A stretch of DNA of 64,000 nt from JAFGAV01 sp041479055 (GCA_963702835.1 OY969762.1:1736001-1800000); one strand, 5' to 3'; counted from the stretch's first letter, positions 15,737 to 25,713 are shown. Numbers and translations: made by a program. The notes: generated by a model not told the origin, from the letters alone.

Positions 15737-16935
15737 GCGGTATCTAATGGGTGACTGTATGCCCAAGAATAAATATAAGAAACCGCCGGTAGCAAAATCA
15801 AGAGGTCCACGCCGTAAAAGGCGGCCGTTGACTCGAAAAAGCTACGGGAAGTTAAAAATCCAGTTAATAAAATTGAACCCATGAGTAATCTTTTTTCATT
15901 TCCCGTCAAAAACCTCACCCTTTTTATGAGTTTGTGCTTGATGATCAAAGCCCAAACAACTATGATGGCTGCCGCAAACAGTATCCCGCCCAGAATCCCC
16001 GATTGGATCATTGAATGAAGATAAGAGTTGTGCATATGTTCTGAATCTAACATTAAACGATCGGCGTGGAATCCCCAGCCAAATATAGGTGATCGTTGAA
16101 TTTGTTCCAACCCGCGTTCCCAGGTATATTCCCGTCCGGTGAGGTTGAGCAATCTTTCGAAATGCTCTTGGGCCCTCCACTTGTAGCCGGATATCCACAG
16201 GATATATGCGACCCCAGGACCGACTAAAAGAAAGCGCAGGTCTAAACCCTGCAGGAACACGAAAAGAAGGCTGACCACGGCAAGCCCCAGAAGGGCTGTT
16301 CTTGAACGCGTATAAGCTAGGGTCAGAAGCGAAATAAAAGCAAAAAACCCCCAAAAAAACTTAAATATTTTCCTGCCGTGCAAGAATTGAATAAAAGCAA
16401 ATATGGCGACAATAAGCGCAAAACGGCCTAACCCATTAACACGTATATCTCCGAGGCCAAAGGGCAACTTGTAAAACGGGGTATAAGGTGCTTGTCCCCT
16501 CGCTACATTGATGGTTTGAGGAATTGTTAGAAGGATAACAAACATACAAGCATAGCAATTAATCCAAATCAGTTGGCCGATATGGATGAGCGGCTCGCTT
16601 AAGCTTTCAGCCAGCCAGGCTACCATTAGAGCGGAAAGAAATAGCCCGCCCCAATAAAGCGACGTCACGATCTGGGGGGAGACAACCAGCGAAGCCAATA
16701 ATCCGATGACGCAGTAAATGATAAAGAAGCCGAGGGATGTTTTATATAAAACAAACCGCGTGCGGACCGCCATAAGCAGGAAGATACAAAAAAATAGAGC
16801 AAGGAGAGGAAAAAGCGCACGGCTGGCTTGAAAAAAAATGAAAAAGTCGGAAAAAACCTTAGGCGATTGTAAGTAATAGAAATCAGTAAACATCCCTGCC
16901 CAAATAAAAATCCAGAGAATGCCGGCGATACTCAT
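15733..16935 (-). CDS. Second O-antigen ligase/polymerase-type membrane protein
   Basis: A 400-residue protein with about ten hydrophobic helices. The conserved loop is FGWGFHADRLMLDSEHMHNSYLHSMIQSG, matching the H-N-S/D-Y of the Wzy_C/O-antigen ligase family. It overlaps the WcaI-like gene by ATGA. It is less GC-rich than the polymerase at 5246. Two such enzymes in one locus suggest one polymerase and one ligase, or polymerases for two different repeat units; the sequence does not decide. Confidence 0.85.
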   Translation of the reverse strand: MSIAGILWIFIWAGMFTDFYYLQSPKVFSDFFIFFQASRALFPLLALFFCIFLLMAVRTRFVLYKTSLGFFIIYCVIGLLASLVVSPQIVTSLYWGGLFLSALMVAWLAESLSEPLIHIGQLIWINCYACMFVILLTIPQTINVARGQAPYTPFYKLPFGLGDIRVNGLGRFALIVAIFAFIQFLHGRKIFKFFWGFFAFISLLTLAYTRSRTALLGLAVVSLLFVFLQGLDLRFLLVGPGVAYILWISGYKWRAQEHFERLLNLTGREYTWERGLEQIQRSPIFGWGFHADRLMLDSEHMHNSYLHSMIQSGILGGILFAAAIIVVWALIIKHKLIKRVRFLTGNEKRLLMGSILLTGFLTSRSFFESTAAFYGVDLLILLPAVSYIYSWAYSHPLDTA

Positions 16936-16939
16936 GATG

Positions 16940-18211
16940 TCAATCGATGGCCGAACTCGACTTGAATCCCATTGTCCGCTGGTAGATCATGTCCAGACGA
17001 CGCCCCAAAATATCCCAGAGGTAATACTCCCTGGCCCTTTTTTCCGTCGCACGTCCCAATCTTAATCTGAGGCCAGGTTGTTCCTTAAGCGCTATTAGGG
17101 CTTGGGCTAATCCATTAACGCATTCTTTAGGACTCCCAAGTTTGATTTTCATCCCCCAGTCATCGCGGATATGAAAGCCCGGACCTCCTGTGTTGAGACA
17201 GACTACGGGAAGCCCAGAAGCCATGGCTTCCACGACAACGGCTCCTCCGCCATCGCGGAAACTGGCGAAGAGGAAGACATCGGATTGCCGCATCTTCTGT
17301 AGCAAGTGCTGGCGTTCCAGCCAGGGGATGAAACGGACCTTTCCCTCAAGGCTCATTTCCTTCACTAGCCGGCCTAGCCGGCCTTCCTCAGGGCCCTGGC
17401 CGACGATTTCCAAAAGACTATCCGGATGAATTTCTGCCAACTGGGCGAAGGCTTCGATGCAAAGATCGAATCCCTTGAGCCGGATGAGACGGCCGGCCGT
17501 TAGAACACGGAAGGGCAAGGCCGGCGTCAAACGGTGTGGCAGGGCCGCATCTTCTGCGGAAATCCCATTAACCGGGAAAAGAACAATGCGCGGCCAAGCA
17601 ATTGGAGGAAACTGATATTTCGTCTCTGCATTACAGACCAGTATTGCCTTAGCGCGACGAAGACACCGATGTCGCGAATATAAAGCATTTCTCCCTAGCC
17701 ATTGAGCCATGTCCCGGCTTATCTCAGCAAACTGGCCGGCCAAAGAATAGTGGTTGAACAGTGAGGCTGGAGTTTTTTGGCCTCCTCCCAATGGTCCCCA
17801 TACAAAAGGGACAGGAAGGAAGGCGCCAATGAAGCTCGGCATCCAGTAATTCCCGAATGTCAAATGGTGGGCGATATCAAAACGGTATTGAAGATGCAAT
17901 CGAACGGCCACCCGCCAGGCGGCAATCTGCCAAAAATAGTAGTACAACCGCTCGCCAATCCCGAAACGGTACAGCCAGCTAAAAAAACGGGGCAGACTCA
18001 CGAAGACGAAATGAATGTTCCTCAGGTTATCACCTGGTGGGCTGCTTTCAATTCCGGGACGATTATAGCTGTGGGTGATGACCCAAACCAGGTGACGGCG
18101 GGCCGCCTCCAGGGCCAGCATCCAACCCGTGAGATCCTCACCAGGGTGCAGTTGGAGAGATCCTGAAGGATTGCAGGCATAGGCCGATACCAAAACATGC
18201 AACCTTCTCAT
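16940..18211 (-). CDS. Glycosyltransferase family 4
   Basis: A 423-residue GT-B enzyme. The N-terminal part has YACNPSGSLQLHPGEDLTGW (a lineage-typical start) and DIAHHLTFGNYWMPSFIGA. The donor domain has LTAGRLIRLKGFDLCIEAFA, EIVGQGPEEGRLGRL and the motif FLFASFRDGGGAVVVEAMASGLPVVCLNTGGPG, the EX7E-type motif of retaining transferases. The start at 18211 is chosen because AAGGA lies 6 nt before it; the earlier ATG at 18217 is fused to that ribosome site. It ends 4 nt before the second polymerase gene. Confidence 0.88.
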   Translation of the reverse strand: MRRLHVLVSAYACNPSGSLQLHPGEDLTGWMLALEAARRHLVWVITHSYNRPGIESSPPGDNLRNIHFVFVSLPRFFSWLYRFGIGERLYYYFWQIAAWRVAVRLHLQYRFDIAHHLTFGNYWMPSFIGAFLPVPFVWGPLGGGQKTPASLFNHYSLAGQFAEISRDMAQWLGRNALYSRHRCLRRAKAILVCNAETKYQFPPIAWPRIVLFPVNGISAEDAALPHRLTPALPFRVLTAGRLIRLKGFDLCIEAFAQLAEIHPDSLLEIVGQGPEEGRLGRLVKEMSLEGKVRFIPWLERQHLLQKMRQSDVFLFASFRDGGGAVVVEAMASGLPVVCLNTGGPGFHIRDDWGMKIKLGSPKECVNGLAQALIALKEQPGLRLRLGRATEKRAREYYLWDILGRRLDMIYQRTMGFKSSSAID

Positions 18212-18260
18212 GTTCATTCCTTAAATTTTAATCTATTATCGTATCAATAAAAAGCAAAAA

Positions 18261-19439
18261 CTACCCCACACCTTGCCCTTGATTCTCACCGGCGGCGGAG
18301 GGGAGCTTTTGGCAGAACTGCTCGAGGATGTTCGGCCAGGAATAAAAGGCCTTAACAATACGAAATCCTTTTTCGCCCAATCTGGTTCTGAGTTGGCTGT
18401 CCCGGAGAAGAATTAAGAGCTTGTTTGAGAAATCGCTTGCGCTCTCGGCCAGGAGGATGCTTCGGCCGTTTTCCACTCGGAGGCCTTCCGCACCCTTAGC
18501 GGTGGCCACGACCGGCTTCCGGGCGGCCATATATTCAAGAATTTTAAGACGGGTGCCGGAACCGGAAAAAATGGGCGCCACACAGACCGTACAATTCAAA
18601 ATAAAAGCAGCAACTTCGGAAAAAGGAATACTACCGGGGTTGATCAACCAAGGATACGATTTGCCAATTTTCCCGCCTATCAAGGCTAATTTCACTTTGG
18701 GCCTGATCCTCAACAATTTCGGAAAAACTTCCTCCAAAAGAAAATGTATGGCCTCTTTATTCGGTTTGTATTCGGGAAGTCCCATGAAAAGGACCAGTTC
18801 CCCTCCCAGCCCGTACTTTCTTTTTATCTTCCCGGTCTCTGAGGGGCTTAGGCGGTACTGTTGGAGATCGACGCCATTGGGAAGACAAAAAGGATTTATG
18901 CCATAAAGAGACTGGAAATTCCTGATATCCACATCGGATACGGCGGTGACGATTTGCGAATGGCGGACTACATATTTTTCGGTAAATCCGGTGATCCAAG
19001 CCAGGAGAGAATCCTTTTTCTCCTTTCTTAGTATCACTTCGACATTATGGGCATGATAAATGATCCGCGAGGGAATTTTGAGCATTCTTAATAAAAACAG
19101 AAGCGGGACAAAATAGCCCGTCCAGGATGCGCCTTCCAGAAAAACCCAGGTGGGTTTCATAATACGGATGGTACGGACAAGATAAGGCAGTGACCGGAAG
19201 ATGCCCCAGGCCTTTTGAATCGGGCTTTTCATCGAACAGGCGAAGGTCGCCACTTTGAGCTGCCCATCCAACCGAAGTTCATAGCTTGACTTGTCAATGA
19301 ACTTAAAAATTTTTTCCCCGGGGAAATATTTGGCCGTATAGTAACTGACAGCGGCCGCCCCGGAATCTGGCGGATAGGCCCTATAAAAAGCCACAAAAAG
19401 AGATGTCATGGCACGTTTGACCATTCCAGCAGGTTTCAT
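18261..19439 (-). CDS. Glycosyltransferase family 4
   Basis: A 392-residue GT-B protein. It starts MKPAGMVKRAMTSLFVAFY and then has YPPDSGAAAVSYYTAKYFP, an acceptor-side glycine loop. The C-terminal domain carries VLFMGLPEYKPNKEAIHFLLEEVFP, ALIGGKIGKSYPWL and VCVAPIFSGSGTRLKILEYMAARKPVVAT, the conserved motif for the nucleotide sugar. The ATG at 19439 overlaps the upstream stop as ATGA, so earlier in-frame methionines are rejected. It belongs to the same coupled series as its neighbours. Confidence 0.88.
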   Translation of the reverse strand: MKPAGMVKRAMTSLFVAFYRAYPPDSGAAAVSYYTAKYFPGEKIFKFIDKSSYELRLDGQLKVATFACSMKSPIQKAWGIFRSLPYLVRTIRIMKPTWVFLEGASWTGYFVPLLFLLRMLKIPSRIIYHAHNVEVILRKEKKDSLLAWITGFTEKYVVRHSQIVTAVSDVDIRNFQSLYGINPFCLPNGVDLQQYRLSPSETGKIKRKYGLGGELVLFMGLPEYKPNKEAIHFLLEEVFPKLLRIRPKVKLALIGGKIGKSYPWLINPGSIPFSEVAAFILNCTVCVAPIFSGSGTRLKILEYMAARKPVVATAKGAEGLRVENGRSILLAESASDFSNKLLILLRDSQLRTRLGEKGFRIVKAFYSWPNILEQFCQKLPSAAGENQGQGVG

Positions 19440-20411
19440 CGGATCAGAGCTGTCAGCCTCTCTTGAAGATATTTCGGGCCCCGACGAGCCAAGTATAGAA
19501 GACTCGCGGGTGATACCGCCGCTTGGACCAGAGCTTTTTTCCATTTTCTTTCTCGGAGGGCCGTCGTCAAGAGCCTTTTTGACATAGCCTTCCGGCTCCG
19601 GAGAATGGCTACCTTAGTTTCCTCGTCAATCCAGGGCAGCTTCATCAAATGATCTGTTGCGGCAATTTCTTGCTTGACCGATCCATAGCCTGAACTCAGG
19701 GATCGCGTTGTGACGCGGTATTTATATAAGGGCTGGTTGAGCACGACAATGGTTAATCCCGCCTGGAACAATCGAAAGATGAACTCTCGCCATTCAGGTC
19801 CACGCGTCTCTTCATTGAATCGTATTTTAAGCTTGTCCAGTACGGGATCTGGGGCAGAGGGGTTTGAGGTCGAACCCCGATCGGGCAAATTCCAGCATGG
19901 AACGGAAAAAAATGACCTTCTCCCTGCATTCTCGGGCGCGGCATATTGAATAGATTGGAATGAGCTGTTCATTTTTCCCGGAAAGACAAACCAGAACATC
20001 ACTGGCCAGACATACCTTCCCTTGCTGGAGGTGGGCCAAGTCCATCAGCCTTTCCAGTCTTTCCTCCGCCCAACAATCGTCAGCATCAATAAAACCCACC
20101 CACTCTCCCTTCGCCCGAACAAGCCCAGCATTTCGGGCAAAAGCTGGGCCCCGGTTGTTTTTGAGCCTCACCAATCGGACTCTTAGATCTTTAAAGGCGG
20201 TCACGACCTCGGCTGTTCTATCCTTCGAAGCGTCGTCAACAACAAGGAGCTCCAAATTCGTATAGGTCTGTCCAAGAATGGATTCAACGGCAAAAGGGAT
20301 ATACTTTTCCCCATTGTAACTAGGGAGGATGACGGAGACCAACGGACGACGAGAAGCCCTCAGCCTGGCGGCTCTTCTCCGGGGCGAAGGGTTGGCGGCC
20401 ATGTTGTTCAT
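19436..20411 (-). pseudogene. Glycosyltransferase family 2, frameshifted
   Basis: Two overlapping frames together give one GT2 enzyme of about 325 residues. The first frame (start 20411) holds the GT-A nucleotide-binding part: VSVILPSYNGEKYIPFAVES, LELLVVDDASKDRT and the DxD-type FIDADDCW. It ends early after SGFDLKPLCPRSRTGQA. The second frame continues at about 19860 with DPVLDKLKIRFNEETRGPEW, a C-terminal GT2 helix region, to the stop at 19436. The switch falls on a run of four C (minus strand) at 19859-19862; three would restore one frame. It could be a true inactivation or a homopolymer sequencing error. The ATG overlaps the upstream stop as ATGA. Confidence 0.8.
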
Positions 20412-21402
20412 AGAGAAATTTGGGCTTTTCCCATTCTGCCCCAGAGTCCCTCCCAGGCGCCTTTCAGAACGATTTTCATCCGCATGAGTTTATGATCATC
20501 GTAGAGGGCAATCTGAAGAATCAAATGCAGTGTTCTTAAAATGCTGTAGGGAACCCATAACGCATGCCTGTTTTTTTTCATAAAATAGATGCCATTTCTG
20601 GATTCATATTAGCCAGGGACTAAAAAACCCTTCCAGGATATCCAAACGATCTTTCTCCCAAGGAATTTTTTTCGATTCTCTTGGATTGAGTGGAACTTCC
20701 CCATTTATGGAAATCAATGCACCTGTAATTTCGGATAAGTTTCCAGCCTCTGCGCCTGGCCCTCAACCTCCAATCCAGCTCTTCTCCATAGCAGAAATAT
20801 TTTTCACCTATGAGGCCAATATCGGCAAGACAATCGGTCCTGACCAAAATGCTTCCTCCTATCAGCGATTCAACATCTAATTGCTGATCCTTTAAATAAT
20901 AATCCTGATCTTGAATGTCCCTGTTTTCAATTATGCCGACTAAATTGGAAACCACCATGCTCACTCGCTTGTCTCGTTCAGCGCTGTTGACCAGCTCACG
21001 CAGGGCATCAGCAGAAACCCGGGTATCGTTGTTCAAAAGCCAAGCATAATCATACCGAGAGTAGCTAGCCAATTCCAAAGCCCTGTCGTTCCCTCCCGCA
21101 TATCCTTGGTTCTCCTCAAGACAGATCATCACATATGGCCTACTGGAAGCTCCGGACGAGGGCCTCAGGGCGGTTAAAGATTTTGGATTCCAGGCCTCTT
21201 CTCCGTTCAAGACCATTGCCCGATGGCCCGTTTGTTTTAGCCATTGGACGATTTGCTGGCGAGAATCATCGCGGGAGCCATTGTCGAGGATCCAAATATA
21301 ATGATTTTGATATTCCAGCCTTTCCAGCGAGGCAAGACATTCCAGCGTGTCCCCCCAATTGTTCCAATTCAGGACTATGATCGCTACGCAGGGAGCAGTC
21401 AT
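20408..21402 (-). pseudogene. Rhamnosyltransferase-like GT2 with two frame breaks
   Basis: The first 240 residues (start 21402) are a good GT2: VAIIVLNWNNWGDTLECLAS, IWILDNGSRDDS, ENQGYAGGNDRAL, YAWLLNNDTRVS, YGEELDWRLRARRRGWKL. The open frame ends at 20620. The normal C-terminal end is present in other frames: EKDRLDILEGFFSPWLI, then YESRNGIYFMKKNRHALWV through RMGKAQISL to a stop at 20408-20410. The breaks lie at a seven-A run near 20670 (minus AAAAAAA) and at an AT repeat near 20610 (one AT unit apparently missing). That last stop overlaps the next ATG as ATGA, which supports this as the original gene end. Confidence 0.8.
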
Positions 21403-21829
21403 TGCTTTTTCTATGCTCGGTTTTGCCGAATTCTAGTAGTATCTTGGCCCCCTGTCGGAACCACTGTCTTTCTTCCCTATTTAAGGAAAATGTCCACTGG
21501 CTAGCTATATATCCTCCTGAAACAAGTGCATAAACATAAGCAACCCAAAGACTTCTCAGCGGGACCAGGGCCAGGACGAGGTAAACGATAAAAATGGCGG
21601 CGCTTTGCATCACGCCCTGCTCACGGAAAGTGGCAAATCGAATTTTCCCCAGCGACAGCGAAGCCCATACCAAGACGCCCAAGTCCAGGCCGACCCGAAT
21701 AGTTGATCCGGCGGCCGCACCCCTAATTCCCCATTTAGAGATTAAAAGCCATAACAACGGAAGATAGCCCACCACTTCAGCCGCATGAAATTTGGCGGTG
21801 ATGGCTCTCTTAGCCCGGGGAGTTTTCAT
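21402..21829 (-). pseudogene. C-terminal remnant of an older Wzx-type flippase
   Basis: The frame encodes ITAKFHAAEVVGYLPLLWLL, then SKWGIRGAAAGSTIRVGLDLGVLVW, and two further hydrophobic helices ending with NREERQWFRQGAKIL. This is the typical C-terminal end of polysaccharide flippases (TAK-H-E-YLPLLW...W-I-GAA...TIRV-LD). The ~330 residues that should precede it are absent. Its GC content resembles the main chromosome and not the AT-rich flippase immediately upstream. It appears to be the stump of the locus's original wzx, cut by the incoming island. Near its end the frame slips and reads into the next GT2 gene. Confidence 0.75.
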
Positions 21830-23357
21830 TCGTTTTTCTTTTAGCTAACGCGGTCATAATCTTTACCAGTTGATTTTTCTCGTTTTTATTAAGTACATAG
21901 AAGTAAGTCGTTATTGCCATAAAAGCAAGAATTAATAGAAGACCAAGTATACTGTTTTTTAATAATGAAATAGCTGGCATGGCCAATGCAAAGATAATAG
22001 TTGCTATTATAGCCTTTAGCACTCCCCATTCTAAAAACAGTGAAAATTCAATTTTTCTTATTTTAGAAGATAAAACGAAATATAAAAATGTAATAAGCAA
22101 AGCTTTGATGCCAAGTGCAAAAGCGGCCCCATTTATTCCCCAGTTGGCGATGAAAATAGTGGCCAAAGGGATATAGAAGATAATCTCTATAAATTGAATA
22201 AAAACAATTGATTTTACTTTTCCAATGCCAAAAAGGAAATTAAAGGGGATACTTGAAAGAGAAGAAACGATGAATCCTAGGCATAAGAATTTAAAAACAT
22301 TAGAGCTCTCTACCGCAAAAAGCGGACCAAGCCAAAGACGCAGAAATGGTTTCGAATAATTAGCAAACAATAAAGCAATGGGCCCGATTCCTATAATGAT
22401 GTATTTTATTGAACGCACATAAAGAATTTTTGACCGCAGGTCTTCTTTGCTACCAGCAAGAGTACTAAAGGCTGGAAATAATATCATTGATAAGCTTCCT
22501 GGTATAATGCTAAATCGGCTGACGATTTCTAGCGGCGCACTATAAAAACTTAACTCTTTTATCGTGAGTAAGCCGCCTATTAAAAAACGATCAGCAGAAT
22601 TCATAAAATAGAAAAGAAGGCTGGATAAGCTTGCCCAACCTCCAAAATTTAGCAGCAACTTGACTGTTGCTATATGAAAATTGATATTCAGCGCTAAATT
22701 AGGGAAAAGCTTAATGCAAAAAAATAGCCAAGCAAGCAAAGATGCCGCTCTGGCCACTACAAAAAGGACAACAATACCTGAAAGATTAAATCCTAGCAAT
22801 AAACCAAAAAGAGGTAAAAGGTACATCGAAATGCTGACAGGCACTTTAATTAAATTAATTAAATCGAATTTTTGCGCTGCTTCAAGAATTCCCCTAAAGG
22901 AAGAAGACAAGAGAATTATAGGAAGCGATAACCCCATGATTAGGAAGGCAGATTTGGCTTCTAGGAAATAATCATGGGGAATATTCAATAAGCGGCCAAC
23001 CAGAAACGGTGTAAAAGCAATAAAAACGAGAGTGCCTATTATTCCTAATAAGCATTGCAGAAAGACTGTCGTCCAAACGAATTTCGGAATTTCTTGAATA
23101 GAGCCTCTACCTAAGGCTTCAGCAACGTATTTTGTTGTTGCTCTACTTAGGCCTAAGTCTACAATACTAAAATACCCTATAACAACCCAAATTAGGGAAA
23201 GAATGCCAAATCTTTCTAATCCAAGTTTGCGAATGATAATAGGGATGGCGATAAATGCTACAGCATAAGGAATTGCCAGTCCCCAAAAATTAATAATAGC
23301 GTTCTTAGCTAGCGCAGTGCCTCGAACATTAATAGATGTATTTAATGGAGATAACAT
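21810..23357 (-). CDS. Oligosaccharide flippase (Wzx family), AT-rich
   Basis: A complete 515-residue polytopic protein with 12-14 hydrophobic helices that would move lipid-linked repeat units across the inner membrane. N-terminal sequence LAKNAIINFWGLAIPYAVAF and IIRKLGLERFGILSLIWVVIGYFSIVDLGLSRATTKY are characteristic. The DNA is strongly AT-rich compared with genes to its left, and codon use follows. It overlaps the remnant of another flippase by 20 nt. It is the first intact gene of the foreign-looking block and probably replaced the older flippase functionally. Confidence 0.9.
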   Translation of the reverse strand: MLSPLNTSINVRGTALAKNAIINFWGLAIPYAVAFIAIPIIIRKLGLERFGILSLIWVVIGYFSIVDLGLSRATTKYVAEALGRGSIQEIPKFVWTTVFLQCLLGIIGTLVFIAFTPFLVGRLLNIPHDYFLEAKSAFLIMGLSLPIILLSSSFRGILEAAQKFDLINLIKVPVSISMYLLPLFGLLLGFNLSGIVVLFVVARAASLLAWLFFCIKLFPNLALNINFHIATVKLLLNFGGWASLSSLLFYFMNSADRFLIGGLLTIKELSFYSAPLEIVSRFSIIPGSLSMILFPAFSTLAGSKEDLRSKILYVRSIKYIIIGIGPIALLFANYSKPFLRLWLGPLFAVESSNVFKFLCLGFIVSSLSSIPFNFLFGIGKVKSIVFIQFIEIIFYIPLATIFIANWGINGAAFALGIKALLITFLYFVLSSKIRKIEFSLFLEWGVLKAIIATIIFALAMPAISLLKNSILGLLLILAFMAITTYFYVLNKNEKNQLVKIMTALAKRKTNENSPG

Positions 23358-23498
23358 TGTAGGTTTTATCTCACATGAGAGATGGACAAATTAAAAGAGA
23401 TTTCTAGATCCCAAATTATATGAACAAAATATTCATACTTCATGTAAAAACTATGCTTTGGGACTCTTCTTTTTGCATAGATCAAAACATAGAACTTT

Positions 23499-24242
23499 TT
23501 AGGAATTAATTTTCTCTGCAATAAGAACTATATAGGGAGATAATAATTTGTTGTTTAAATTAATCCTCCACGTAATCTTAGATACTATTCTCAGTAGAGA
23601 ATAAGATAATTTTTGCAATGATGATGGTCTTTTGTTATTCCACCAAAAATTAAACAAGCCGCCATAATAGCCGGCGTAGATCTTCTTAAGATTATGCTTC
23701 CGTAGCATGTCTATAAAAAACATTAAGTTCATCATTGAAAGGTTATGCCGCATAAAGTCGGCATAGTCCAACTTCTGATGCAATATTTTTTGCCAACCTC
23801 CAAAATTTGGTATTTCTATTATTATTACCCCATTCTTTTTGGTAAGCGAGATATGCTTTATTATCACAGGTTCAGGATTAATAAAGTGCTCAATAAAACC
23901 AAATGAGCACACAAGGTCGTACTTTTTATTCGCTTTCCACCCTAAGAAATCTTCTTCATATAATTTAAACTTTTTAATTCCCATATTTATTAGCGTTTGT
24001 CTGCAGATGTTTCTTGATCCTTTAACGAAGTCTATTCCCTCGGGAAAATAATGAAACATCTTAGATAAAAAAGCTAAGTACCGAGCAGGCAAGCACCCAA
24101 TTTCTAGCATTGTTTTACGGCTATTTTTGTTATTAATATTTAGATAGCGGAAGAAGAGCGAGCTAAATTCAATATTCCTAATCTTTTTAAGAGGCTTTAT
24201 TTCAAGATTCTCCCAATAAACTTTATCCGTAAGGTTATTCAT
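23499..24242 (-). CDS. Class I SAM-dependent methyltransferase
   Basis: A 247-residue enzyme. Motif I appears as TMLEIGCLPARYLAFLSK, with an L-P-A where G-x-G is usual. YDLVCSFGFIEHFINPEP matches motif IV of methyltransferase types 11/23, and KKNGVIIIEIPNFGG is the post-II strand. It probably methylates a sugar or small molecule for the polymer. AT-rich like its neighbours, about 140 nt upstream of the flippase on the same strand. The acceptor is unknown. Confidence 0.8.
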   Translation of the reverse strand: MNNLTDKVYWENLEIKPLKKIRNIEFSSLFFRYLNINNKNSRKTMLEIGCLPARYLAFLSKMFHYFPEGIDFVKGSRNICRQTLINMGIKKFKLYEEDFLGWKANKKYDLVCSFGFIEHFINPEPVIIKHISLTKKNGVIIIEIPNFGGWQKILHQKLDYADFMRHNLSMMNLMFFIDMLRKHNLKKIYAGYYGGLFNFWWNNKRPSSLQKLSYSLLRIVSKITWRINLNNKLLSPYIVLIAEKINS

Positions 24243-24401
24243 GAGCGAAATTAATATTTAATATGCCTTTTTTGGCTTTTCCAAATACCCTTTTTCCCTC
24301 TGAACGATGTTTTCTAAAATGTGATTCATTTTACTATCTTAGAAGTTCAAATTATATCAATATATTAACCGTGTCAATGAAGAATACCGTAGAGGCTTAT
24401 A

Positions 24402-24650
24402 CTATAATATTATTCCGGTTAAACTGACAAACTGAAAAATAGATGGCTCAACAGGAGCTTCTGCGACTATTTTTAACCAATCCAGCTCGACCTTGAGCTG
24501 CCCGATCTGCTGGTAGAGCTCGGCTTCGAGATCATCGCGGGACTTCTCCTGCTGAGGCCGGCGCTGGGAGAACATCTCCGGCAGCATCTCCAGCAATGGC
24601 GGGCTTAAAATGCACTAATACCCCCTTCCGGTTTTTGGGGAGCGGCTCAT
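24402..24650 (-). mobile_element. IS3-family remnant (terminal repeat plus part of orfA)
   Basis: The minus strand encodes LPEMFSQRRPQQEKSRDDLE and AELYQQIGQLKVELDWLK. This is nearly the same as the orfA C-terminus of the IS3 copy at 30.3-30.5 kb. The outer end (24617-24650, GTTTTTGGGGAGCGGCTCA on plus) matches that copy's terminal repeat. The sequence between terminus and orfA 3' part (the helix-turn-helix half) is deleted, and orfB is missing. It is a dead fragment of a related element. Confidence 0.8.
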
Positions 24651-24789
24651 TTGGCGAATCTTACAGCGATTTTGAGAGTAAACGACAACATTATAATCAA
24701 ACCTATCAAATTATAATGAATATGCGCCCAGAACTTTATCATAGACGGCTCTTGACAATATCTGAGGGACTGCGTATTTTCTGGATAGA

Positions 24790-25689
24790 ATGAAATTGAA
24801 TATCGTATTCCCGCGTTTGTTTTTGAAAGCTTTAATGCGGCTCTTCCCATTTTACAGGGGTGGGGTCCGTATTGCCCAGAGCAGGATATTCAAACAATTT
24901 ACTTCAACTGATGAATTGTTGATAACTCGCTTAAAAACTGGTCCTTATATCATGGTCAATCTAAATGATTACATCGGACGGTCAATATATTATTGGGGAG
25001 ACTACGACAGAAAAATCACCTTTATCTGTATGCGGCTGTTGGAAAATGGAGACTGCTTTCTAGATGTAGGGGCCAATGTCGCTGAAGTGGGCCTCTCGGC
25101 TGCACAGGTGGTAGGGTCATCCGGGCAAGTTCATATCTTTGAACCACAGACCCAACTATGCGATTACATAAGAAAATCAGCAAAGCTAAATCAATTCACT
25201 AATTTGCATATCCACGAGGTAGCTTTATCGGACCAGGATAATGAATGCCTGATGTCTGTGCCTCACGAAAATTCCGGTGCTGCAACATTGTCATTCGGAA
25301 GAGATGTTATGGCTAACTCAATAAGGGTAATAGCTTGTCAAGCAACAAAATATCTAAGTAAATTGAATTTACCACAGATTAAAGCAATCAAGATTGATGT
25401 CGAGGGTCACGAGGGAACACTTCTGAAAGGAGCTTATGATTTTCTAGCTTTTAATAAGCCGGTTGCCATAATCTTTGAATCGCACGATAGTGAAATTCCT
25501 TTTTTTGATCGTTGCGAAGTAAAGATTCTGACTGATCTTGGGTATTCAATTTTCCAAATTAGGCAACGGCCGCTCGTTTGTGTCAATTTAAGGGAAGTAA
25601 TTTCCAATGAAATTGAGACAGGATATGACTTCGTAGCTTTGTTGAAATCTGAAATAAACTACTATAGCAAAATCTTTTCGTTTGCTTGA
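24790..25689 (+). CDS. FkbM-family methyltransferase
   Basis: A 299-residue protein. The SAM-binding region is CFLDVGANVAEVGLSAAQVVG, followed by VHIFEPQTQLCDYIRKSAKLN and the family hallmark IKAIKIDVEGHEGTLLKGAYDFL. FkbM enzymes commonly O-methylate sugars in surface polysaccharides. AT-rich island gene on the plus strand, followed 24 nt later by a second methyltransferase, so the two may form a small operon. No Shine-Dalgarno is evident; the ATG at 24790 is the first plausible start. Confidence 0.88.
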   Translation: MKLNIVFPRLFLKALMRLFPFYRGGVRIAQSRIFKQFTSTDELLITRLKTGPYIMVNLNDYIGRSIYYWGDYDRKITFICMRLLENGDCFLDVGANVAEVGLSAAQVVGSSGQVHIFEPQTQLCDYIRKSAKLNQFTNLHIHEVALSDQDNECLMSVPHENSGAATLSFGRDVMANSIRVIACQATKYLSKLNLPQIKAIKIDVEGHEGTLLKGAYDFLAFNKPVAIIFESHDSEIPFFDRCEVKILTDLGYSIFQIRQRPLVCVNLREVISNEIETGYDFVALLKSEINYYSKIFSFA

Positions 25690-25713
25690 CCTGGAAAATA
25701 TGAATATAAGCAA

